DNA of 34,691 nucleotides from Gammaproteobacteria bacterium. GTDB lineage: Bacteria > Pseudomonadota > Gammaproteobacteria > GCA-001735895. The position numbers and the translations under genes are program-made. The DNA lies in the NCBI GenBank assembly GCA_029862125.1, contig JAOTXY010000031.1:1-34691 (forward strand). Direction: 5' to 3'. Below the pieces are notes generated by a model, which had not been told where the DNA came from, did not search any database, and was given only the letters and a program-made list of their open reading frames with translations. Positions within the stretch are counted from its first letter, which is position 1; the number at the start of each line of letters is the position of its first letter. This document shows positions 16,774 to 23,728 of this stretch, piece after piece.

Positions 16774-18549
16774 TTACTGCCCGCGCAAGAACAGCTTATC
16801 GAGTTGCTCCAGGCTTAACTGCTTCCAGGTCGGCCTGCCATGATTACACTGCCCACTGCGTTCGGTATGCTCGATATCCCGCAACAGGGCATTCATTTCT
16901 TCGAGCGAAAGCATTCGATTAGCACGTACCGACGCATGACAGGCCATGGTTGAAAGCATCTCGTTTTGAAACTCCTCGATGCGCATGGAACTGCCATGTT
17001 CAGTCAAGTCAGCCAGCACGTCTCGCAGCAACTGTTCGCTGTTTGCATTTTTGAGTAACGCCGGGATAGCGCGCACGCGAATCTGCTCGGGACCGAGACG
17101 CTCGGTGTTAAAGCCGAGATGATTGAAAAATTCCGTGTTCTGTTCGACCAGCTCTGCTTCCGCCTGGCTGACATTAAACGCCAGCGGGACCAGCAACGGC
17201 TGGGCAATAACGTCCTCGTCTGCTGCATTTTGTTTCATGCGCTCGTAAACAATGCGCTCGTGTGCCGCATGCATATCAACGATAATCATTCCCTCGCTGT
17301 TTTCCGCCAGGATATAGATGCCTTTTAGCTGTGCGACCGCGAAACCCAGCGGAGGAACCTGGTGTTGCTGTGCTTTGCTCTCGGCCGGTTGAGAGTCGGG
17401 ATTCAACAGCGCCGCATAGGATTGCATCTGTTCGCGCACATTACCCGAGCGATCACCGCTTCGATATTGGCTCAAGTTCAGGCCGGACTGGCCGGATTCA
17501 GTAATCGCGATGCCATCGGCAACAGCGAATCCGGGAGACTCGATTTGCTGCTCGGGATGTACCTCACCGAGCGCCTGGTGCAGGCTGCGAAACAGGAAAT
17601 CATGTACTGCGCGTGAGTTGCGAAAGCGCACTTCATGTTTTTGCGGGTGGACATTGACGTCCAGTTCACGTGCATCCATTGTCAGCGATAACACGTAGGC
17701 CGGATGCCGGCCATGAAATAGCACATCCTGGTAGGCCTGTCGCACCGCATGATTGACCAGCTTGTCCTTTACCATGCGTTGATTTACGAAAAAGTACTGC
17801 ATGTCGGCCTGGCTGCGATTGAAGGTCGGTAACGCGACCCAACCCTGCAAGCGCAGGTTATCGGTAGCGATGTCTATTTCTACCAGGCTCTCGGCAAAAG
17901 GCTTTCCACATAGCGAAGCAAGCCGGCGACGATGCTCTTCAATATTTTGCACCGAGGGCAGTTGATAAACTACTTTTTGATTGTGAATGAGTTTGAAAGC
18001 AACAGCGGGGTGGCTTAACGCCAGGTTTTTAAACAGGCTTTCAATATGCCGGTATTCAGTTTGCTCGGTGCGCAGAAACTTTTTACGTGCCGGTACATTA
18101 TAAAACAGTTCGAGCACTTCGACCTGGGTACCCTGCGGCAAGGGATCGGGTGCCGGTTCCGCGTCTGCGCGCGCCTGCAGCTTCCAGCCTGTCTCGGCCT
18201 CCTGCAGATGTGAGGCCAGGCTCAAGCGCGACACTGAAGCAATACTGGGCAGGGCCTCGCCACGAAATCCGAGCGAAGCGATGCTTTCCAGATCTTGCAG
18301 GCTGCTTATCTTGCTGGTGGCATGGCGCGACAGGGCACTCGCGAGTTGTTCGCGCTCAATACCGCAGCCATCATCGGTGACCCGAATCATCCTGGTACCG
18401 CCCGCATCGACTTCGATCGTAATTGCACCGGCACCCGCATCAAGGCTGTTTTCAACTAGTTCCTTGACCACCGAAGCCGGGCGTTCTACCACTTCGCCAG
18501 CAGCAATCTGGTTAATCAGGTGAGACGGTAAGGTATGGATCTGCGGCAA
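16774..18549 (-). CDS. mutL: DNA mismatch repair protein MutL
   Basis: MutL links MutS mismatch recognition to strand incision. In 591 aa it has the GHL ATPase (INQIAAGEVVERPASVVKEL, DDGCGI, GFRGEAL), the transducer domain, a Gln/Ser-rich linker (about 330-400) and the C-terminal dimerization domain. That last domain carries DMHAAHERIVYE (425-436), which fits the DxHA(X)2E(X)4E endonuclease motif, with ACHASVRA (536-543), QCNHGRP and a C-terminal FLRGQ. This is the Pseudomonas-like nicking type, not the MutH-dependent E. coli type. The start is TTG, with no good ribosome binding site, 7 bases after the tal stop; an in-frame stop just upstream excludes a longer start. Confidence 0.97.
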   Translation of the reverse strand: MPQIHTLPSHLINQIAAGEVVERPASVVKELVENSLDAGAGAITIEVDAGGTRMIRVTDDGCGIEREQLASALSRHATSKISSLQDLESIASLGFRGEALPSIASVSRLSLASHLQEAETGWKLQARADAEPAPDPLPQGTQVEVLELFYNVPARKKFLRTEQTEYRHIESLFKNLALSHPAVAFKLIHNQKVVYQLPSVQNIEEHRRRLASLCGKPFAESLVEIDIATDNLRLQGWVALPTFNRSQADMQYFFVNQRMVKDKLVNHAVRQAYQDVLFHGRHPAYVLSLTMDARELDVNVHPQKHEVRFRNSRAVHDFLFRSLHQALGEVHPEQQIESPGFAVADGIAITESGQSGLNLSQYRSGDRSGNVREQMQSYAALLNPDSQPAESKAQQHQVPPLGFAVAQLKGIYILAENSEGMIIVDMHAAHERIVYERMKQNAADEDVIAQPLLVPLAFNVSQAEAELVEQNTEFFNHLGFNTERLGPEQIRVRAIPALLKNANSEQLLRDVLADLTEHGSSMRIEEFQNEMLSTMACHASVRANRMLSLEEMNALLRDIEHTERSGQCNHGRPTWKQLSLEQLDKLFLRGQ

Positions 18550-18556
18550 TGTGATG

Positions 18557-19504
18557 TCAGGCTACCAGCCGTGATTCCAGCTTCTCCTGGTCACGTGTGA
18601 ACAAACGAATTCCCTCGGCCAGCTTTTCGGTCGCCATCGCATCTTCGTTCATCATCCAACGAAAAGCCTTTTCATCCAGGCGGAGTTTTTCCCCGACATC
18701 ACTAGCTCGACCGGGCTCCAGTTTACGCTCCAGTCGAGTCTTGTCCTCGGCCAATGCCTGCATTAAATGAGGACTGATGGTCAGGCGATCGCAACCAGCG
18801 AGCTGTTCAATTTCACCCGTGTTACGAAAACTAGCGCCCATCACCACGGTTTCATATCCATGATGCTTGTAATAGTCATAAATCTGGGTGACTGAATGCA
18901 CACCCGGATCCTGCGCGGCCGGAATCGAGGTCTTCCCCGTTGCTGCCAGGTGCCAGTCGAGAATTCGACCGACAAATGGTGACACCAGGAATACACCACT
19001 CTCGGCACAGGCAACAGCCTGCGTGAAACTGAATAAAAGGGTCAGGTTACAGTTAATCCCATCGGCCTCGAGTTCGCGTGCTGCCTGGATTCCTTCCCAA
19101 GTTGAGGCAATCTTTATCAGCACCCGGTTCCGATTGCTGCCGCGACTTTCGTACAGATCGATAATACGGCGAGCACGCGTTATAGTGGCCTCGCAATCAA
19201 ATGAAAGACGCGCGTCGACCTCGGTCGATACCCTGCCGGGCACACTCTTCTGGATCTCGAGTCCAATACTGACGGCCAGGTAATCACCGGCGGCAGCGGC
19301 ACGCGAGGCCGGGGTTCCGCCCTGCCCATGCCCCCAACGTTGCGCCTCCTCCAGCAATGGTTGATAACGCGGCAAATCGGCCGCTTTCAGTAATAACGAA
19401 GGATTGGTCGTGGCGTCCTGTGGCTGGTACTGGATGATCGCGTCCAGGTCGCCGGTATCGGCCACTACCTGGGTCATGGATTTGAGTTGCTCGAGTTTGT
19501 TCAT
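18557..19504 (-). CDS. tal: Transaldolase
   Basis: Transaldolase moves a dihydroxyacetone unit between sugar phosphates in the non-oxidative pentose phosphate pathway. The 315 aa protein starts [20 protein letters not shown] like the TalB type; catalytic Asp16, the TTNPSLLLK strand and the Schiff-base lysine Lys131 in [12 protein letters not shown] are present. [12 protein letters not shown] and [10 protein letters not shown] follow in order. I chose ATG 19504, which gives the family N-terminus; upstream codons to 19591 show no similarity. It sits directly in front of mutL (7 bases), an unusual partner, and faces away from the hydrolase gene at 19592. Confidence 0.95.
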   Translation of the reverse strand: MNKLEQLKSMTQVVADTGDLDAIIQYQPQDATTNPSLLLKAADLPRYQPLLEEAQRWGHGQGGTPASRAAAAGDYLAVSIGLEIQKSVPGRVSTEVDARLSFDCEATITRARRIIDLYESRGSNRNRVLIKIASTWEGIQAARELEADGINCNLTLLFSFTQAVACAESGVFLVSPFVGRILDWHLAATGKTSIPAAQDPGVHSVTQIYDYYKHHGYETVVMGASFRNTGEIEQLAGCDRLTISPHLMQALAEDKTRLERKLEPGRASDVGEKLRLDEKAFRWMMNEDAMATEKLAEGIRLFTRDQEKLESRLVA

Positions 19505-19591
19505 TGATGGGTGCTTAAGTACACTAGATTTGAAGTCGAATTGGAGGCAGAGAATACCAGAAAATCCAGTCCCGGATTGTGAAAATTCCAT

Positions 19592-20359
19592 ATGAATGAA
19601 ATCGTCTCTATCATCCTCGTACTGTTCAGCATCTATTTATTGGTTGCAGCCTATCTGTACATTTATCAACGCAGGCTGCTCTATCATCCGGTGGCTGTCG
19701 ATCCCGTTTTTTCAGCCGATGAAATCAGCTTTGATAACAACGGAACCTTGCTCCATGGCTGGATTTTGAATCCGGGTAAACCCAGGGCGGTAATTTACTT
19801 CGGTGGTAATTCTGAACTGATTACGCATCGTCAGGCGTATTTCGAAGACGTGTTCAATGATTACAGCGTTTACCTGATTAACTACCGCGGTTACGGCAAA
19901 AGCCAGGGTAATCCCAGTGAAAGCGGTTTATTTTCTGATGCGCTGATAATTTACGACCAGCTGATTAAACGCCACGATTCGATTATTGCCTACGGGCGCA
20001 GTCTCGGCAGTGGCGTTGCCGTATACCTGGCCGCCAGCCGCCGGCTGGAAAAACTGATCCTGCTGACCCCCTACGACAGCATCGTCGCAGTCGGACAGAA
20101 GCTATACCCATTGTTTCCGGTACGCTACCTCATCAAAGATCGCTTTGACTCGGCTTCCCGGGCAGGTGATATCGAGATTCCAGTACTGATTGCCAGTGCT
20201 GAATACGATCGCGAGATTGGGCTACCGCATACCCTGACTCTGAAGCAAAGTTTTAATCGGGCACGCGTTGAGTATCAGGTGATCAGGGGTGCTGCTCACA
20301 ATGACGTTATCGACTTCCCTGACTACCGGGCCACCGTGGAAAAATTTATTTCGGACTAA
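19592..20359 (+). CDS. Membrane-anchored alpha/beta hydrolase (BEM46/ABHD13-like)
   Basis: A 255 aa predicted serine hydrolase with one N-terminal membrane segment (about 3-24). The fold features are in order: YFGGNSELI (oxyanion region), [10 protein letters not shown], the nucleophile elbow GRSLGSG with Ser137, Asp206 in SAEYDREIG and His236 in GAAHNDV, giving a complete Ser-Asp-His triad. This resembles the BEM46/ABHD13 group, whose bacterial substrates are unknown. It is the only plus-strand gene in the nnr-to-rpsF cluster and is convergent with the amidase gene, 4 bases apart. The ATG lies just behind the tal upstream region, with no strong ribosome binding site. Confidence 0.88.
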   Translation: MNEIVSIILVLFSIYLLVAAYLYIYQRRLLYHPVAVDPVFSADEISFDNNGTLLHGWILNPGKPRAVIYFGGNSELITHRQAYFEDVFNDYSVYLINYRGYGKSQGNPSESGLFSDALIIYDQLIKRHDSIIAYGRSLGSGVAVYLAASRRLEKLILLTPYDSIVAVGQKLYPLFPVRYLIKDRFDSASRAGDIEIPVLIASAEYDREIGLPHTLTLKQSFNRARVEYQVIRGAAHNDVIDFPDYRATVEKFISD

Positions 20360-20363
20360 CAGC

Positions 20364-21539
20364 CTAGGACTGGCGGTTCTTGAGGTGTTTTTTAATTCCG
20401 GAGAATACTGCCTTGGCGAGTTTGTGCTGGTGTTTCGGATTGCGTAATTTCTTTTCTTCACTTGGATTTGACAGGAACGCGGTTTCAATCAGTATCGAGG
20501 GCATGTCGGGCGCTTTCAGTACCGCGAACCCAGCCTGTTGCACTTTTTTGTTATTCAGCCTGGAAACCTTGCCAATGTGGCCAAGCACGTCTGATCCAAG
20601 TTCCAGGCTATCCTGGATCGTTGCGGTTTGCGACAGGTCCAACAGCACGGATGCGATCAGGTCGTCCTTGTCGTCGAGACTGATCCCGCCGATAAGGTCG
20701 GATGAATTCTCCTTCTTGGCGATCCAGCGTGCAGCCTCCGAACTCGCACCTCGCAGGGAAAGTGCATAAACCGAGGCTCCTTTGACATTCGGTTTATGGA
20801 ACGAATCGGCATGCAACGAAATAAAAATATCTGCTTCTGCGGCACGCGCCTTCTTTACACGATTGCGCAAGCTCACAAAGCGGTCAGCGTCACGCGTCAG
20901 TACCGCGCGATAGCCAGGCTCACGATTGATCATGGTTTTCATTTTCTTGGCCACGGAAAGCGCTACGTCTTTTTCGCGCGTACCCCGCTTGCCAATTGCA
21001 CCGGGATCACGACCCCCATGACCGGGATCGAGTGCGATGACAAACTTTTGCTTACGCTGGTTACGTTTTTCCTGGTTGGTCTTGATCGGGGTTGGACTGA
21101 GATTGGTGGCATGGAGATCCACCACGAGCCGATGACCGGATTTGCCGTCAGGTTTAAGTTCAAAGCTGCGCGGACGAGCCTTACTCTGCAAATCGATAAC
21201 AACGCGCAGGCGTCCGCCGTTTTTACTCGCAGAACGGATTCCACTCATCAGGCTCGTTTGCCGGGTGCTGATATCGATTGCATTGCTTCTGCGGGTATCG
21301 TTTAAATCCACGACTACACGAGGCGGATCAGCCAGGGTAAATAAATTATGCTCGAAGTCCCCGGTAAGGTCGAAAACTACCCGGGTATGATCTTCTGCAG
21401 ATTGTGAAATCCGGATGCCAGTAAGGGTTCTGGTGGATTTAGCGAATACCGGTTTGGCGCCTGTCAACAAGGCAAGCGAGAGCCCGTAACGGGATACCCG
21501 CTTTAAAAAAAGACGTCTGGCGGTCGAAATTGAACCCAT
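20364..21539 (-). CDS. amiC: N-acetylmuramoyl-L-alanine amidase, Tat-exported, AmiC-like
   Basis: This enzyme cuts the amide bond between MurNAc and the stem peptide, splitting septal peptidoglycan in daughter-cell separation. The 391 aa protein starts with a twin-arginine signal (ARRLFLKR, Arg8-Arg9, then a hydrophobic stretch ending PVFA, about 33), has an AMIN domain (about 37-145) and an Amidase_3 catalytic domain (166-388). Zinc and catalytic residues are seen: DPGHGG (His174), GTREKD (Glu189), SLHADS (His243) and IETAF (Glu352). It has no LysM repeats. Tat export plus AMIN is the E. coli AmiC layout, though the locus (next to tsaE, near mutL) is that of amiB. AGGAAAC precedes the ATG. 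Confidence 0.93.
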   Translation of the reverse strand: MGSISTARRLFLKRVSRYGLSLALLTGAKPVFAKSTRTLTGIRISQSAEDHTRVVFDLTGDFEHNLFTLADPPRVVVDLNDTRRSNAIDISTRQTSLMSGIRSASKNGGRLRVVIDLQSKARPRSFELKPDGKSGHRLVVDLHATNLSPTPIKTNQEKRNQRKQKFVIALDPGHGGRDPGAIGKRGTREKDVALSVAKKMKTMINREPGYRAVLTRDADRFVSLRNRVKKARAAEADIFISLHADSFHKPNVKGASVYALSLRGASSEAARWIAKKENSSDLIGGISLDDKDDLIASVLLDLSQTATIQDSLELGSDVLGHIGKVSRLNNKKVQQAGFAVLKAPDMPSILIETAFLSNPSEEKKLRNPKHQHKLAKAVFSGIKKHLKNRQS

Positions 21540-21570
21540 GTTTCCTGTTTTTAACCTATACCTGATTGAG

Positions 21571-21599
21571 TTTATAGTAAATTTGGGCCAAGAAATCAA
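21571..21599 (-). promoter_or_regulatory. Predicted promoter of the amidase gene
   Basis: On the minus strand TTGATT (21594-21599), a 17-base spacer and TATAAA (21571-21576) lie 32 bases upstream of the ATG, in an AT-rich gap after tsaE. Confidence 0.55.
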
Positions 21600-21671
21600 T
21601 AACTATTTCTATATTTATTAACGAGATAGTGAAACTTCCTAAAAAAAAAATGAAGAATCTCGGGTGGTTGT

Positions 21672-22115
21672 CTAGCTCAGTCCAGAAACCAGGTGCTGAC
21701 CCCATTCACTTTCTGCAGACAGACTCAGGCGTCGCCCATCAGGATCGTACTCCAGTTTGATTTCAAGATCGATAGCATTGAGATACCCTGCAGCTCGCTC
21801 AGGCCACTCGATAAAACACAGAGTATCTCGATTAAGATAATCGCGATAGCCAAGATATTCGAGCTCTTCAGGCTCGCCCAGGCGATACAAGTCGAAGTGC
21901 GCGACCGCAAAATCTTTGAAGGGATAGTACTCAACCAGCGTATACGTCGGGCTGCGAACTCCGCCAACAACGTTCCTGGACTGCAACGCTCCACGCACCA
22001 GGGTGGTCTTGCCCACGCCAAGCTCGCCACTCAAGGTGATGACACCACCGTGCTCGCAGGCGCCTATCAGCCTGGCGCCAAAGGCACGCATATGGTTTTC
22101 ATCGTGGATTAACAA
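21672..22115 (-). CDS. tsaE: tRNA t6A biosynthesis ATPase TsaE
   Basis: TsaE is the ATPase that works with TsaB and TsaD to form N6-threonylcarbamoyladenosine at A37 of tRNAs reading ANN codons. The P-loop SGELGVGKTTLVRG (29-42) and the family segments SPTYTLVEYY, HFDLYRL and CFIEWPERA are all present. I propose TTG 22115 as start (147 aa, beginning MLIHDENHMRAFGARL), as it gives the normal family N-terminus; ATG 22091 would give 139 aa. An upstream extension to 22226 would overlap nnr and has no family similarity. It begins 7 bases after the nnr stop. Confidence 0.93.
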   Translation of the reverse strand: MLIHDENHMRAFGARLIGACEHGGVITLSGELGVGKTTLVRGALQSRNVVGGVRSPTYTLVEYYPFKDFAVAHFDLYRLGEPEELEYLGYRDYLNRDTLCFIEWPERAAGYLNAIDLEIKLEYDPDGRRLSLSAESEWGQHLVSGLS

Positions 22116-22122
22116 AATCGGG

Positions 22123-23580
22123 CTAGCTCGTATTGCGCAAGCGTTTGACGACCGCGGGTATGTGCTCGATGATATCGCTTGCGACCAGGCCGATTTGATC
22201 ATGTTTGCGGCTGTATGACTCGGCACTTAAAGCGTGGATAAAAACTGCCGTTTTTGCGGCTTCGAAAAGAGTCAGGCCCTGTCCCATCATGGCCGCGATA
22301 ATACCGCTGAGCACATCACCCATCCCGGCACTTGCCATACCTGCGTTACCATGCGTATTAAGCGCTGTTACTTTCCCCTGCTCGGCAACGAGGGTTCCTG
22401 AGCCCTTCAACACGCAGGTTGTTGAAAACGTCTTCGACAGGCGATCACAGGCCTCCAGCCGGTCTGACTGAACTTCGGCCGAGTCAATCGATAACAATCC
22501 CGCAGCCTCGCCAGGATGCGGTGTAATAACCACCTGCTTCGATTTCAATGACTGCAGGAAATCGGCACTGAGTGCACTGGCATCGACCACCATGGGCAGT
22601 GTTACCTGTCCTAACTGGTGCAGGCAATGGGTCGCTGCATCGCTGACACCGAGACCCGGACCAACGACAACAATACTTGCCTCTGCAAGCCTGGTTTCGA
22701 TCGCATCCCAGCCTAGAACCATAATTTCCGGAAAAGATGCCAGGTTGTTGCGACAGTCCGGGTGTACCAGCGCGGTAACCAGACCCGCCCCACTGCGCAA
22801 GGCAGCCTGTGCCGACAATGCAACCGCCCCGCTCATTCCCTGATCACCCCCGATAATAAGCAGGTTACCGTAATGATTTTTATGCGTATTCTTCTTGCGT
22901 AGCGCTGGCAACTGGCAGGATTCGATAACATCCAGCGCAGCAGGGACACTTTGCCTGGCAGACCTGGATACCCCCAGGTCTTCGTAGATCAATTCACCGC
23001 AGTAGTCGGGGCCATCGGCGAGGTACTGACCGGTTTTGACGCCAATAAAAGTTACCGTCAAGTGAGCTTCGACCGCAACCGGTTGTGGATTACCGGTCAG
23101 TCCATTCAGTCCGGAGGGGATATCGATAGCAATCCGTGGAACCTCGCAACTGTTGATCGTCGCTATCAAGTCCTGCCAATGGTCGTCCAGTTCACGCTGC
23201 AAGCCAATACCGAGCAAACCGTCAACAATGACCTCACCGCTTAACTCCTGCCCGTTCCAGGCTTCAAACTCACCCCCGGCCTGTTCCCATTGTTGTTTAA
23301 AGTGACGAGAGGTATCTGACTGTCGCGTTAAATCTCCCTGGATCAGTAACTGCACATCGACTCCTTCGCGACGCGCGCACAGTGCGACCACGAAAGCATC
23401 GCCACCGTTATTTCCGGCACCGGCGAACACGGTTATCGCGGACAGCTGGGGCCAGCGTTCAGCTATCGACTGCCAGACTCGACGTCCGGCGCGTTGCATG
23501 AGCTCGATCTCGGCAAACCCATCCTGTTCGACGGCAGCTTTATCCAGCTGATACACCTTGTCGGGAGTAAAAAGTAACAT
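22123..23580 (-). CDS. nnr: Bifunctional NAD(P)H-hydrate epimerase / ADP-dependent dehydratase
   Basis: This enzyme repairs hydrated NADH and NADPH: the N-terminal half epimerizes the R and S hydrates and the C-terminal half removes water using ADP. The 485 aa fusion has YjeF_N (about 1-210, GAGNNGGDAF at 54-63, DGLLGIGLQRELD) and the ribokinase-like dehydratase (about 220-485, GGDQGMSGAVALSAQAALR, TPHPGEAAGLL, NAGMASAGMGDVLSGIIAAM). The ATG at 23580 gives the usual N-terminus (MLLFTPDKVYQLD). It is the first gene of nnr-tsaE and is divergent from ppc with 148 bp between starts. Confidence 0.96.
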   Translation of the reverse strand: MLLFTPDKVYQLDKAAVEQDGFAEIELMQRAGRRVWQSIAERWPQLSAITVFAGAGNNGGDAFVVALCARREGVDVQLLIQGDLTRQSDTSRHFKQQWEQAGGEFEAWNGQELSGEVIVDGLLGIGLQRELDDHWQDLIATINSCEVPRIAIDIPSGLNGLTGNPQPVAVEAHLTVTFIGVKTGQYLADGPDYCGELIYEDLGVSRSARQSVPAALDVIESCQLPALRKKNTHKNHYGNLLIIGGDQGMSGAVALSAQAALRSGAGLVTALVHPDCRNNLASFPEIMVLGWDAIETRLAEASIVVVGPGLGVSDAATHCLHQLGQVTLPMVVDASALSADFLQSLKSKQVVITPHPGEAAGLLSIDSAEVQSDRLEACDRLSKTFSTTCVLKGSGTLVAEQGKVTALNTHGNAGMASAGMGDVLSGIIAAMMGQGLTLFEAAKTAVFIHALSAESYSRKHDQIGLVASDIIEHIPAVVKRLRNTS

Positions 23581-23669
23581 TGTTAATTTATACCCCAGCA
23601 ATCGAAGCAATACTACCGTCATCGCAGAAATTATTGCGTCGCGATATCACCGGCTTATAGCGGTTTTAA

Positions 23670-23694
23670 AACAAAGCATTAGTTTTGCTTTGTT
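23670..23694. promoter_or_regulatory. Perfect inverted repeat in the ppc promoter (possible operator)
   Basis: AACAAAGC (23670-23677) and GCTTTGTT (23687-23694) are perfect 8-base inverted arms around a 9-base centre. The right arm runs into the ppc -10. There is no T-run behind either strand that would suggest a terminator, so a protein-binding site is more likely. The factor is unknown. Confidence 0.4.
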
Positions 23695-23699
23695 ATACT
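23691..23699 (+). promoter_or_regulatory. Extended -10 promoter of ppc
   Basis: TGTTATACT is an exact extended -10 (TGn plus TATACT, 23694-23699), 29 bases upstream of the ATG. No convincing -35 lies 16 to 18 bases upstream, as is common with extended -10 promoters; the inverted repeat occupies that space. Confidence 0.5.
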
Positions 23700-23728
23700 C
23701 GTCGCCAAATTATCTACGGATCGAGTTA

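Noticed and set aside
21641-21650. Run of ten A (ten T on the minus strand) after tsaE as a terminator
   Set aside because: No stem precedes the T-run on the minus strand.
23558-23728. Upstream extension of ppc
   Set aside because: Overlaps the nnr start and the ppc promoter; residues before the ATG at 23729 have no PPC similarity.
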